A DNA stretch of 64,000 bases from Plasmodium malariae. Lineage: Eukaryota > Apicomplexa > Aconoidasida > Haemosporida > Plasmodiidae. The translations under genes and the position numbers were made by a program. The notes beneath the pieces were generated by a model that searched no databases, was not told where the DNA came from, and worked only from the letters and a program-made list of their open reading frames with translations. Positions 10,173 through 23,989 of this stretch are shown piece after piece; the first letter of the stretch is position 1; every line of letters starts with the position of its first letter. Location of the stretch: contig NC_041776.1 in assembly GCF_900090045.1 (NCBI RefSeq), positions 434,001 to 498,000 of the forward strand, written 5' to 3'.

Positions 10173-13100
10173 CTAGAAATGTAAGATGGGCGAGATGGGG
10201 GCTTGTTTACATCGATAAAATAATACATATGGTGTATGGTCGTTAGAGGGATCTTTCGATATTTTGTTTATCGATTTTGAGCTTGTTCTGGTAACTACTG
10301 AATCATCCATTTGATACCAAACATTTCTTCTTTCTCGACCACGTTCAGATTTTTTACCAATGAAATAATAATGACCTGAAGAAGCTGATACTCCTCCATG
10401 TATTATTCCTCCATATAATTTGTAATCGAAGTTATTAACAATTATCTTTGTGTTAATTTTTACGTGCGTTTTTACCTTCTTCTTCTCGTTTGAGCTGAAC
10501 GACCAGTTATACCTAAAAAGGAAAAAATGGGGAATGAAAGAAGACGAACAAAACGAGACAAATGAAAGGGGGATGAGTATAGAAAATGCTGAAAAAAAAA
10601 ATGCGTGATACGCATTAATACGCGGTAAGCACTGCTACTCATAGAAATGATACGTAGCCAGGTAGTCATGCTTTATACACGCGCGTACATAATTGAAATG
10701 CATGAACAAAGACCACTTAAGTAGTAGTGACAAAAGTAGCAGTGGTACAAGTAGTAGCAGTAGCAAACGTAGTACCAGCAGCGGTAAACTTATAACACCG
10801 ATGTAAAAGTCCCGGCGATAAAAACGACTTATCTTTCTAATTGTCAGCAACTGTATAAATTCTTACCTGTTTAAAATAAGGACGAGGTGACAAGGAGGGG
10901 ATATAATTTCATTCCACTTGAGCGCATTTCTCTTCTTGTTACATTTAGAGCATTTGTATTTATTATTTCCACAAATTTTTTCTTTTTGAATAAAGGTATC
11001 AAAGAATTTTTGTATGGATAACTTTTCCGTAGCTTTGACAGGTACAGGAAATGACAAATCATGTATTACTTCTTCCTTTTTAGAAATGAAAAAACATTTT
11101 TGACATTGTACTTTTTGAACAACAACTCCAGAAAATATTAGTCTTAAGAATTCTTTATCTGATCCACCTAATTTATCAAAAATATACCTGAACAATTCAG
11201 TTACATCTTGTTGATTTCGATTATTCAGTTCATGCGGTAGTAATCCTAATATTCTATCAGGAGATATATAAGAATTTCTAGTAGTTGTCATTAGTTTAAA
11301 AAAATTTTTAAGTGCATCTAGAAGTCTTTCGGATTCAATGTTGGTATTGTTTTCTTGTTTGAAATTTTCCTGTTCTAAATGAAATACTTTATTCATATTT
11401 GAACCATTATTACTGTTGTTATGTTTGAGATTATTACTACTATTATATTTGATATTATGGGTACTGTTTCCGCCTATTTTAAATAAATATAAATTTACTA
11501 CAAACGATACAGTACTATATAATGCTTGCAATAAACTATTCAAATAACATGTGTTTCCTAAATTAATTAAACCCACAGGGGGGTGTCGTAATTTTCTCTT
11601 CTTCATATTCTTCAAGTCGGATATATCAATTCGTAACATCAAATATTTACATCCTCCTTTTTTTTTTTTCTTCTTTTGTTTTCCTCTATCTACTCCTTCC
11701 GCTCTTGCTGCATCTCTTCTTCTTGTGGTACTGTCGGGAAATTCTAAATTTCTTTGCGCAAGTTTGGCCTCTGTGAAATCTACTTCGTGATAATTGTTTC
11801 CGCTTGTATTTTCAAAGTTATTCGCAGATAATAAATTTTTACCGGTAAATAAATTATTGCCCGTTAATAAATTATTGCCCGTTAATAAATTATTGCCCGT
11901 TAATAAATTATTACCCGTTAATAAATTTTTACCGGTTAATAAATTATTGCCCGTTAATAAATTATTGCCCGTTAATAAATTATTGCCCGTTAATAAATTA
12001 TTGCCCGTTAATAAATTTTTACCGGTTAATAAATTATTTCCGGTTAAGAAACTATTCTTATTCGTTAGTAAACTATGCTTTCCAAAAATGGTACTTGTAT
12101 CCTGCGCATTGGTGTTGTTTGCACCACTTTGTGAAGGATCGTCTTCATAAGGAAATATCATTTTTTTTTTTTTTTTTTTTTTTTCCATTAAACCATTCGG
12201 TTTATCTACACTCAAAGATATGTGATTGCTGCTGGCACAATCCACACTGCTTCCACTCGTAGCACTACCACCACTGTTGTTCAAGTTAGATGACGACTCT
12301 CCCTTTGTCTTTTTTTTCTCATCCTCGTCTCTTTCTGCTGTTCCTGCAAGTCATGGTTGGAAATGTCACAATGCTATTTTTACTTTTGCTATTTTTACTG
12401 TTTTTGCTATTTTTACTTTTGCTATTTTTACTTTTGCTATTTTTACTGTTTTTGCTATTTTTACTGTTTTTGCTATTTTTACTTTTGCTATTTTTACTTT
12501 TGCTATTTTTACTTTTGTTATTTTCATTATTACCATTAGTCGGGTGCGAAAAAGGGTCCGAAGGGATATTATATTTCCCCTTATTATTACTGTGGGGGCT
12601 AGCTAAACTGTTTTTGTAAAACTCATTATTATTATAATCACTAGTAGAATCTCTCGGAATAGTATTCTTTCGAGAGTACAAGTTCTGCTTTGATTTGTCT
12701 ATCCCTCCATCTTGTGGCAAAATATCACTCGATAAAGTGCGGGGGGGGTCAGGTGAAAATATATCATCATTCATGTTGTTAGGTAGTAATAATTTTTCAT
12801 TTGATGTTACACCTGGTATTACTGTTCCTGCGATTTCTGCATTTACTCCTCCCGTTGTTCTCCTTTTCAATGAAGATGTAACTGGTGATGATGCTGATAA
12901 TAATAACTCGTCTGATCTAATATTTTCATCAGCACTTTTAGTGATAGACATGTTATCCCTTTTCGATGTATAATTTTCATCAGCTAAATTACTGAAATGT
13001 AAACTTGTTATATAATCCTTCACATTGCAATTTCCGGATGTACTTTTTCCCGTTGAGTTGTTGTCACTATCACAATTCTTGAACATATCATCGTATGTAA

Positions 13101-16100
13101 TGTAGTGCTCATTTTCTTCTTCGTTTGCCCAAAACAAGTTGTTAAAAGGTGAGTTGTTATTGACACAGCCAATTTTGTTCTCATTATTATTTCCACGTCT
13201 ACTACCACTCGTGCTTCCACTCCTACTACCATTTCTACTAACATTACGGATGTTTTTCCAACCGTCCGGCTTACGTTCGTTAGAGTTTCCACCATGCCTC
13301 AACTTTCCATTTTTTAGTGATGCACCCCCCTCTTGTTGCTTTTGCATTAAAATATAGTTATCATCAACCAATTCGATGTTCATATTATTTTTCCCACTAC
13401 TTTTACTTTTCCTGTTGTCCGATAAAACGTTACTGGTGCTACATTTTAAATTAATCCCTTCAAAATTGTTTGTTCTTTTTCCCTCTCTCTTTCTTGCACT
13501 AGTACTATCACTATCACTATCATTATTACTATCACTGCCACTACCACCATTACTACTGCTACTGCTGCTTCTACCTTTTCTACCTCCTTTTTTAAAAGTA
13601 TTATTATTCCTATCGTACGTTTTATTGTCATATAATGTGCCATTAAAACCATGAGAAAAATAATTGCAGTTGTTTAGTGTACTACCATTTTGCATTACCT
13701 TCGAGTTGAGGTTTACATTCGTTACTAGACTACCCCTACGAAATGCATTAACGTCTTTACCACCATTTTCTACTACTACATTACTACTTTGAACATTACT
13801 ACTTTGAACATTACTACTTTGAACATTACTATTCTGAGCATTACCACTTCGACCATTTCTATGTCGACCATTTCCACTTCCCACATTTTGCATGTTGTTA
13901 CTATTTTGAATCCTCTCTAATTCTAAAATAATTTCTTTTATCAAACTAATTATATCACTATCAATTTGGTGCTCTATAAATTTCCACAAAAAAAAAAATT
14001 TTTTGAAAAAAGGAATAAAGTATACTAAAAGGACATTAGAATATTTAAATGTCTTCAAGCCTAGTAATTTATGATTTAAAAAATAATGAAATTGTTGTAA
14101 GCACGATTTTGCATTTAGTAAATTTGATATTCTGCACACAACTATCTTTATACAAATTCCCAAAAAAATTAAATTTTCTATTTCTCTGTTGTCTGTAGAG
14201 ATGCTATTCTCTTCCATGCTTCTTCTCCCTGTTGAAAGGAATACCTCCGATGAGGGCGAGTTGCACTTTCCCTCTTCGCTTTTACTTCCGCTTTCCTTCG
14301 ACTCTAAATGGACTGGAAGAGGGCAGAGGGGAAAGAAAAAAAAAAAAAAAAATAATTAACAAATGAATATATAACAAATGAATATATAACAAATGAATAT
14401 ATAACAAATGAATACATATCAAATGAATACATATCAAATGAATACATATCAAATGAATACATATCAAATGAATACATATCAAATGAATACATATCAAATG
14501 AATACATATCAAATGAATACATATCAAATGAATACATATCAAATGAATACATATCAAATGAATACATATCAAATGAATAAGTAATAAATAAAAATATTAG
14601 GAAAAGTTATTATGAAACCACAGGTCATCATGCGTGTACGCATTCTCATATACTCAACTTGACTGCACATACTCCAAACTACATAACTACACGTACATGC
14701 AACTTGGAAAGTTAAAATATACACGACCATGCAAGGAGCGGTTGCATCTCTTTTTATCGACTGTACCTCGGCTTCCCTTGGAGTCCCTGCGGCAGGGCAC
14801 AGGCGCACCACTGAGACTGAAAAAAGGGTTGAAGCAGTTCTTCTTGCTTATTTCATTAATTACAAAATCATTAAAGTTGAAATTGTTTATTATATTTTCT
14901 ATATCGAAAAGATTCAAGTATTCACTATCATCAGCCGTGTCGTCTTCCTCTTTGTTGAAGGAGCACTTTGAAAAGGAACTACTATTTATTTTTTGCAAAG
15001 TATCATTAGATTTTTGATTTGCTTTACTGGAAAATTTAGTTTTTTGAAAATCCGTGAGAAAGGTTCTCTTTAAATTTAATTTAGTCATTTCCTTCATATC
15101 CTTATTTATGCATATATAATCATAAAAGGAATTCAAAAATATAAGCATAAAATCATAGTAGTAAAATTTATTTTTTTGAAAAAAAGCAAAATAATTAATT
15201 TTGTTTGTATCCCAAAATAAGATGCATAAGATATTCCAGATAGATATAAACTCATTAAAATTTATTTTATTATTTTCAATAAAATATTTAGAATACATTT
15301 TTAATTTCTCCTCTTCAATTAGATATAACGTATATATAATGTCGTTTGAGCAATTTTCTTTATATTTAATTAGATAGTTCAAAAAATAGCTAAAACATAT
15401 CTTTGACAAATTTTTATTAATCTTTTTTTCTGATTTTAGTAAATAAAATAAATTTTTTTTTTTACTTGTATCATCCTTTTTATTATTAATCCAATTAAAC
15501 AGTAACTTGATAAAACATTTCTTAGGTCTCGATGATACTATATTTGACCATATTGATACTACAAGATTTCGAATTTTACTTGATCTTATCATGTTAATAT
15601 TTTTTTCCTTTTCATTCTTTAAACACAATTTTAGCAATGTTTTACATTCATGGTAACCCACATATTTCAATTTGTCTAATTGTAGCCATATTAACTTTTT
15701 GTCCTCTTCATTTGCGCATCCATTTGCGTATCCATTTGCACATCCATTTGCACATCCATTTGTACATCCATTTGTACATCCATTTGCACATCCATTTGTA
15801 CATACATTTGCACATACATTTTTCTTGTGCTCATCATAAAAGTAGTTGTCGGATGAATCCACACTCGAATTATACCCTTCGAAAAAATTATCAAAAATTT
15901 TATTTTTCATATTTACTAGTTTTTTTTCTTCTGTCTTTACTTCGTTTTGCAATATCTGGTTGGTCTTATCCTCCACCACATATTTATCCTTCTCCTGTTC
16001 CTCCTCCTTCTTCTTCTTTTCCCCCTTCTCCTGCTCCTCCTCCTTTTTGCTTTCTTTATCATCCCTTTTGTCACAGCTGTTGCTATACCACCACCACAAC

Positions 16101-19100
16101 CCCCTACAGTCCATCCCGCTCCCCCTGCTAAATGATCTCCTCCTACAATAATCATGCAAGTGGGTTCCATTCGAAAATTTAAATTTATAAAAAAGATATG
16201 TTTTTAGAAACCATTCAGCATATCTAAAATCTATTTTTTCATTAAACAAGTATATTAAATCATCCGGGTAGAAATTCTTTTCAAATAATTCATTGTCTAA
16301 AATGAAGAGATAAAATAAACTAATGATACAAGCAACATATAGCTGTGGATATATATATAGCGTATTTAACACTTCGTTCATAATATATTTTTTTTCATCA
16401 CTAGAGGAATAAAATAAAATCTTTCTCACTTTGTCAATTTTATCTTCATTGCTTAGCTCAAGCGACAGCAGGATATTCTTAACGCTCTTGCAGTTGTTTC
16501 CTGCGCTGTTTAAGTGTTCGCTCCTTTTATTGTCATTCGGTTTGTTTTCCCCATTTTTACTTTCCTCATTTTTTCCTTTCCCATTTTTGCCTTCCCCATT
16601 TTTGCTTCCGCCCTTTCTGCTTTCCCCATTTTTGCTTTCCCCCTTTTTGCTTTCCCCCTTTTTGATTCCACCCTTTTTACTTCCACCTTTTTTATCGTCA
16701 TCCCCTTTTTCTATATCAAACAAGGCCTTACTGACATTACCACCTCTGCCGTTGCTGATAGCCCAATAATTTTTTTTCTTGTTCCCTCGGCTTTCACTGC
16801 CATTCTTTGCATCATCATCATTGGAAGAGGTTAGCTCCATCCGCTTCTCCGGCTTCCCCCGCTTATCCCCCTTGTTGATAATGGTAGCCTCATCATTGAT
16901 GGCTACTGCACCACTCGTACAGTAATTCACTTCACTCTGTAAATCTTCCACATCTTCAAGTTCCATATTAAAGCTGCTACTGTTACATACAACATTTCTT
17001 ACCTTTTTCCTGTCATCCTTTTGCAAATTTTTGTAAACGCTCATGGACTCACTATTCCTCTTGTATAAACCAAAAAAATTATCAATTTTACTATTACTTT
17101 TACTACTACCTTTATGATACATTATTTTATTAAAATCTTCAAAAGAATTTTTGCTTTTTTTTTTTTTTTGCATTAAATCACTATCGCTCTTTTCATCTAG
17201 TTTATCTAATGTATTTTCTATTTTCATACCAAAATTATTTTCACTACTTTTCCTTTCTATTGATCGTTTCAAATGAAAAAAATTATTTGAAAAAAATTCT
17301 AAATTGTTGTTAAACTTTATACTACTACTTCTATTATAATGAAAGCTATTACTCTCATAATTATGTAGTTCTGTACTCGACTTTCCTTTGCTATATTTAC
17401 TCTTACTCTTTTCCTTCTTTGTGGAGTTCTTTTCAAAACTGATATTTCGATGCTTTAAATGTGGGTCTCTCCTTTCCATGCTACTCATTTCCGTGTTGTA
17501 GTCATCACTGCGGTTGTCATCATAGTGACTACCATAGTTGCTTATGGCGTAGTTGCGGATGCCATTGTCGCAGATATCTCCATCATCATTATCATCATTA
17601 TTCTTTAAGTTATATGAAAAGGAGTGTCCAATATACCGATGGTTATCATTGGAATCGAAGCAGCTCTCTTCTTCCTTTTCACTCCACTTTTTTCTTCCCA
17701 TAACTGAAATTTCTTTTGAACCCTTCTTTTGCAAAATTTGTTTTCTTAATATTTCAATTTCAGAGTATATATCATCTGCTCTTATAATTTTTGATAAATT
17801 TTTTAAAATGGTTTTTCCTCTTTTTTCTTTTTGAAAATCTTCATTTTCAGAATATTCCTGCACAAACTCATAGTAATCACTTTTAATATTTTTTTTATAT
17901 AATTTCTTTTCCATTACTGAGCTTAAAAAAGAATTGACATGACTGTCCGCTTGTCGTCGTTGCTGTTGTTGTTGTTGTTGTTGTTGTTCATCTTCTTGCT
18001 CTTCTTCTTTCCCCTCTTCATTGCGCTTACCAATTTCTTTGCTCCTTTTCTTTTTCTCATTTCTTAGGGCTAAATACAGGTTATCCGCATGCCCTCCTTT
18101 TGTTTCCATCTCCTCCCTCTTATCCTCATATCTCTGTTCAAAGGAGTCAAACATATCTTCCCGTTCCCCCACATCTACTTCTAATTTTGCTTCTACCCCT
18201 GCTTCTACCCCTGCTTCTACCCCTGCTTCTACCCCTGCTTCTACCCCTGCTTCTATCCCTGCTTCTACCCATTCATCCACTTCTCCTTCCAACTCTGCGT
18301 CCGTTCTTGCCTTCGATTCCCCTCCATAGCTATAGAAATCTCCTATCGAGCAAATAGAATTATTCGGATTGTCGTTTGAAAAGTAGTTCCTCTGTGAATG
18401 TCTATAACCAATTGACTTGTCATCCTCCGTTTGACTTTTCCTCCTCCAGCTTTTTTTTGTAGTATCCTTTACATTCTTAACAGAGTCAGATTTCATTCCC
18501 TTTTTTTTTTTCCTTTGTTTGATATTTACACTTCGTTTTTTCATAGACCCATAGAAGTCCTCTTCTTCATTTTTATCATCGTTATCACAATAACAGCTAG
18601 TAGGTCCACGGTATATATCAGCATCAGCTTGCTCAGCGTCGGACTTCACAGTATAGTCGCTGTATATGAAGCTCTCCCTACTGTTTATAATATATTCCCC
18701 ACTCAACTTTCTACTACTTTTCCTTTTTGCGTATTTCTTACTACTTCCATTGTGCTTGCTCTTTTTAGAAATAATGCTATTTCTAAAATTATTGTAATTT
18801 TCGTACAGCAATATTCTGTCGTTTTTGTTCTCCGTAAAATGCAAGCTATCAAACGTGTCAACACTCTCCACTCGGCTTTCACGTTTGCTTTCGTATCTAC
18901 TATCGTGTCTACCACCACGTGTACCTTCATGCCTACTCTCCTGTCTGCTTTCCCGTTTATTCTCCCGCTTGCTTTCCCGTTTATTCTCCTGTTTGCTTTC
19001 CCGTTTATTCTCCTGTTTGCTTTCCCGTTTATTCTCCTGTTTGCTTTCCTGTTTATTCTCCTGTTTGCTTTCCCGTTTACCTTCGTCCCTGCTCCCCTTT

Positions 19101-20222
19101 AGGCTCTTCTTTTTTCCTTTTTTCTGATGACTCGTTATAATATCCTTAAAGAAATCTTGGTTGAATGTCAAATTAGATCCATTCAGACTATATAACGTAC
19201 TCATATTTTTGTGTAGTAACTTTTTCGAATTGGCTGTTTCATACTTAAAATAGCTATCACTTCTTATTAATTTATTACTATCATTATCTATTCCGACCAT
19301 TGACGATTTATTTCTAATCAAATCTCTGTAAATATAATTCTCTTCATTTTTTGATTTCATTCCTTTATCACTCGGTAATACCGCCCTTATTATTTCTACA
19401 CTTTTTAAACTGTAACAGTCTGAGTCTTTTCCCTCCTTTATATCTTCCATCATATGCGATTGTTTTTTCCTCCTTTCTGTAGGCAAAACTGTTATCATGT
19501 GCTTCACTTTGCTCGTCTTTTCTATTTTTCCATCGTGTTGCAGAATGACATCTCCACTTGTACTGTCCCCTCTAACGGAACGTACAGCAGAAGAGATTTC
19601 ACTAGCCGAGTTTTCACCAGCTGATATTTCCTTAGCCGAGTTTTCACCAGCTGATATTTCCTTAGCCGAGTTTTCACCAGCTGATATTTCCTTAGCCGAG
19701 TTTTCACCAGCTGATATTTCCTTAGCCGAGTTTTCACCAGCTGATATTTCATTAGCCGCGTTTTCACCAGCTGAGATTTCATTAGTCGAGTTTTCATTAA
19801 CCTCATTATTACTCACTATGTTTTGGTTGGCATCTTTTTCATTTACCGTTTCTTTTACCACTTCTCCATTTTGCTCTTCTCCGATTTCCACTCCTTCATT
19901 GACACCTCTTTCAATCATGTGGTTGGCGCTACCCCCGTCACTGCTAACAACACTAATAGTGATAATATCTGTGTTCAAGCTTTTCTTTCTTTTCTTTTTC
20001 ATGAGTGAATTCCTTTCCCTAGGGGATGCTCTGTCGTCACGTGGCTGAGTGTAATTAGCATCTGTGCTATCTACGACCAGTGCAGACGACTTGGACATGT
20101 TTTTTTTTTCGTGAACTGCAGAAATGCAGTTATCATAACTTAGCGTTTCAATCGTATCCACTTGTTTATTACTCACTTTGTGCATGTGTACTGCTCCTGG
20201 TTCAGCTTCTAATTCTACTTCG

Positions 20223-20253
<31 letters not shown>

Positions 20254-21129
20254 CTCTTCCTTCTAGAGGATTTATGTCTTCCTCATTTACATTATAATTT
20301 ACTATTTTGTTTGCATTCTTATCGTAAGCAATTGTTGACGATTCAATATCGTTTCTAAATCCCACCAAGTTATCATCATTCATATGTCTGTCACTCATAT
20401 GTCTGTCACTCATATGTCTGTCACTCATATGTCTGTCACTCATATCTCTATCACTCCTTCCTCTATCACTCCTTCCTCTATCACTCCTTCCTCTATCACT
20501 CCTTCCTCTATCACTTCCGCCTCTGTCACCTTGTCTGCCACTCCTATCCTTTTCTATTATCCTAGAAAGGGGACTAAGCTGATCATCTATTTTACTTTTA
20601 TTATACGAGAATAATGACTGTAGATTTTTATATTCTCTTATAAAATTTTCGTATACATTATCCTTAACAGACAGATTTTTATTTTCATACTCCCCCTCCT
20701 CATCTATATTTATCATCTCCTCGTTGGAAATAACATCAACTTCTTTTTTTTTTTTGGATTTAAAATTTATAACTGATTGTAAATTTTCCATTATATTGGT
20801 TCCATCATTTTCATCCTTGATCATGTTGTTATAACTATTACTGTCATTATCTAATTTATCGTTATCTTCATATTTGTCATAATTATTCGAGTTGACTATA
20901 TTACAATCGTACGTATTTTTCTTTGGGGGGGGAATAACTGGAACTCTATCACTCCATTCATCGTTCTTATTACTTTCATCATTCCCACTAATATTAGTAT
21001 TGCTACTATTAGCATCATTCGCATCATCCTTTTTAGATGCACAGTAATGTTTTTCTTTTTTCTTTTTTTTTTTTATCTCCTTGGTGTAAATATTTCTTTT
21101 TTTTATACTATTACTATTACTATTACTAT

Positions 21130-21168
<39 letters not shown>

Positions 21169-21660
21169 CTCTACCTCTTTTTTCATTTTCCTGACTTGGG
21201 TCAAGTAAATTGTTAGAGGCCTTAATGGATTCATTAAAAATTTCACCATTAACGGAATATGTTTTCTTCATTTTGTTGCGTGCATAATGCTGATGCAACT
21301 GTTTTTTGTTATTACATTCACCACGACTAAGGCTATCACCGCAATTGGGACAGTTACTATGTTTATCCTTTTTTTCGTTACAACTTGTTCTGCCGGTAAG
21401 CAGTTCAATTAACGAGGGGTACTTGTCATAAGGGTATTCCTTGCCAGTTTTTTTTTTGCCTTCCCTCTTTCCAATCTCTTTTATTTTTATTATTTTTTTT
21501 TTTTTAATTTTATTTTTGTCTTGTTTGTTTATCAAATTCCTACTAATTTTCGAAATTGGCGAAAACTCTTCTTCCTCTTCATTTGCAATTAAATAATTAA
21601 ATTCTTCTTTTTCATGAAAATGTTTTTTTTCATCACTTACTATATTACTATAAAAATTGA

Positions 21661-21709
<49 letters not shown>

Positions 21710-23626
21710 CTTTACAAAGCAATAATTACTTGCCAACGAGTAATGAAAATTATTACTTGACAATAATATTTTCTTATCAATAGAATAATTATTACTTAAG
21801 TTGAGGGAATTGTATGTGAAATTTTTATATTCATTATTTGTACTGCAACTCTTGCCCACCTTTTTTTTTTTAATATTACAATTCCTGCTGTTGCTGCTGC
21901 TGTTACTGTTAGTGCCACTTTTACGGGCATTGCTACTCTTCCTATTTTTTTTTTTTTTTTCCTTTTCTTTTTTTTGTTCGTCTTCATTAGCTCTACTCTT
22001 TTTTTTATTATAACAATTATTTTTAACAATCAAGTGTTCCCTGTGATTGTCACTGTCGTTCTCATTGTCGCTGTCATTAACACTTCTTGTGTTACTTATA
22101 TTATCATCATAATCTTCATGCGCTATGGATATAGTATTTTTTTTTTTATTCGTACAATGACTAATGGTAAGAAGGGAATTGAAGTTAATTTTTTTTTTCT
22201 TTTCAAATTCTTCCAAATTTTTTTTTTTTTTTTTTTTTTTCACTCCGCCATATTCATCATTATTATTATAATTTTCACCCCATCTGGAAGTGGAACTAAT
22301 ACGAGTACTAACACTACAGTTGCCATTATCATCATTGTCATTGTTATTAGCATTTAATTTATTTTTTTTCTTTTTTACACTGTCACTTGTATTATTTGCG
22401 CTGTTCGTATTTGCGCTGTTCGTATTTGCGCTGTTCTTATTTGCGCTGTTCGTATTCGCGTTATTCTTATATTCATTCTTTTTATTGGCATTTCGAGAAT
22501 TGTTCATTTCGCTTGAGATCCGTTCACTGATTAACGAATGTAACATGCTCTTTTTTTTGCTGTTCTTTAAATTTTCCTTTTCAAGTCTGTATAAATCATT
22601 GATATACTTTTTTTCATCGTACAAATTTACTACTCCATGTTCGTCACACTGAAGCACATTTTCATCATCGTTCATTTTATTTTCTTCACAACGATAAATC
22701 TCATCCGCATCCTGTTTATTGCCTTCTTCGATAATGTTTGCGCCATTTAACTTCTTTTTTAAACTGTAATAGTGTTTTATGCAACTGGTACCCCCATCGT
22801 TATAATTCCTATCGTTCATTTCACCAGTGAGAATGTAATAGTTAACTTCATTTGCGCTTTTATCGTATAACATTGTTAATGCACTCAGTTCGTCTTTGAC
22901 TTGTTTGATTTTCATTTTGCAGTTCAACATATTTGTCCCTTTATATTTTGAGAGTCCACGTATTGTCATTTTATCCTTTTTCTTTGGGCTTCCTTTACCA
23001 CACATTAGATGACTATTTTTTAAATTCATCCAGTCATCATTACTTGTATGTGTATATTTTATCTCATTCACACATATTATGTTACTGAAGAAGTTATCGT
23101 TCTTTTTATCATTTAAAGTAATCAACTTCACCAACCTATTCTCCTTTTTCAAATGTCCATCACCCGAAACACGCGCAATTGCTAACACATGTGGTAATAC
23201 GGTTTCTAACACGTATGTTGATGCATCTGCTGACACATGTACATCCACATGATGGATATCCATCCCTTTTTTGTAGCCAAACATACTACAATCGTTACTC
23301 AAACAGTTTTTTTGAAATATTTTTTTTAACTTAAAAATGGTAGAGGATAGAGCAGAATCATAGTCATATGATAGACCTTCTTCGTAATCATATGAACGCA
23401 AGTAACTATTTTTTTTTTTAAAAATCAATTTTTTTTCATTTTCAAAATTATTGCTCGACAGAAAGGAGTTCACCAAGTTTGCTCTTGCACAGAGTTCACT
23501 ATTTTTATTTTTACATTCATAACTATAAAAACAATTATTATTAGTAAGAGTAGCAGTAGCAGCATTATTACTGCGATTATTCATTATGTGTTTACCGTCG
23601 TTCGATAAAAAAGTTTTACTTCGCAT
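10173..23626 (-). CDS. UBP1: Ubiquitin carboxyl-terminal hydrolase 1 (UBP1)
   Basis: A giant deubiquitinase gene of four exons: 23626-14767, 14312-12534, 12343-10867 and 10512-10173. The lengths sum to 12,456 bases (4,151 residues), and phases agree at each junction (1, 1, 2). The C-terminal peptidase C19 domain is complete: the Cys box (GLINLGNTCYLNSLLQAL, catalytic Cys codon 11547-11549, about C3812), the QQDVTELF box, two zinc-finger-like CxxC pairs (QCQKC and KCSKC), the His box (GVSASSGHYYF, about H4086) and the acidic residue in YQMDDS. Exon 1 is mostly low-complexity: Lys, Asn and Ser runs, poly-Gln, and repeats EAGV, ESKQENKR, ISAGENSAKE, SDRHM and NGCANGCT. Its folded parts (about 15,000-16,500) look helical. 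In P. falciparum UBP1 belongs to the K13 endocytosis compartment, and mutations alter artemisinin response. The exon 1 donor is uncertain (14767, or GT sites near 14800-14810 in the same phase). Confidence 0.93.
11829..12058. repeat. Coding 18-base repeat, L-L-T-G-N/K-N
   Basis: About a dozen copies of an 18-base unit (plus-strand word aaattattgcccgttaat) occur in UBP1 exon 3, just upstream of the catalytic domain. They encode LLTGNN with LLTGKN variants. It is an in-frame expansion with high copy identity, so copy number probably varies between isolates. Confidence 0.9.
12344..12533 (-). other. UBP1 intron 2, filled by a tandem repeat
   Basis: The donor is at 12533 (ATG|GTAATA in the coding sense) and the acceptor at 12345-12344 (TTGCAG|GA). 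The 190-base intron consists mostly of 15/18-base words (AAAAATAGCAAAAGT-like). Read through, it would encode a Lys/Asn/Ser repeat and reach TGA at 12319-12321. Splicing restores the phase-1 junction, and the downstream frame G-T-A-E-R-D-E-D-E joins the repeat and catalytic exon. Confidence 0.75.
14313..14766 (-). other. UBP1 intron 1, containing a 15-base repeat array
   Basis: The acceptor is a good pyrimidine tract ending CTTCCAG with the exon starting at 14312. The donor is most likely CGAG|GTACAG (14767/14766). From about 14361 to 14580 the intron holds about 15 copies of a 15-base unit, aatgaatacatatca with a diverged subset aatgaatatataaca. The array is open in two minus frames only because the unit is a multiple of three. 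Confidence 0.75.
18930..19085. repeat. Coding repeat, E-S-K-Q-E-N-K-R in UBP1
   Basis: A 24-base unit alternating ESKQENKR and ESKRENKR lies in exon 1 of UBP1. Charged, presumably disordered and in frame. Confidence 0.85.
19588..19800. repeat. Coding repeat, I-S-A-G-E-N-S-A-K-E in UBP1
   Basis: About seven near-identical copies of a 30-base unit occur in exon 1. Copies in the middle are almost base-identical and the edge copies are diverged (NEIS, SEISS), the usual pattern of expansion from the centre. Confidence 0.85.
20380..20520. repeat. Coding repeat, S-D-R-H-M / S-D-R-G-R in UBP1
   Basis: Two adjoining arrays of a 15-base unit occur in exon 1, one encoding SDRHM and the other SDRGR, clearly derived from one ancestor. 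Confidence 0.85.
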
Positions 23627-23956
23627 TTTTCCTTTTATTACTTAATTTATTCTAAATTATTGTACATGCAATTGCGTTATGCCGTATACATGTATATACA
23701 TATATATGTATGTGTATGTTTATATAGGCATGTATGGATATTTATATGTATATATTTATTCATACGCTGACTTCTACCAATTTTTCGTTTTGAGCTGGAT
23801 TGTATATGAGGAAAAAAAAAAAAAAAAAAGTAGTATTTTTTTTTTATTGCGAATCTTACATAGTAGTGAATGTACGCCTGTACATTTTTCTAAATATAAA
23901 GGGGCGTTTCGTAATTACACATTTTCACACTCCACAGGAGTGTAAACATACGCACT

Positions 23957-23989
<33 letters not shown>

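Noticed and set aside
11794..12606. Plus-strand frames with LLPVNK and FAIFTF repeats
   Set aside because: These are antisense shadows of the UBP1 coding and intron repeats, open only because the units are multiples of three.
14282..14572. Two overlapping minus frames of repeated MYSFD / ICIHL residues
   Set aside because: They read through a 15-base tandem array inside UBP1 intron 1; the acceptor lies just downstream and phases join across it.
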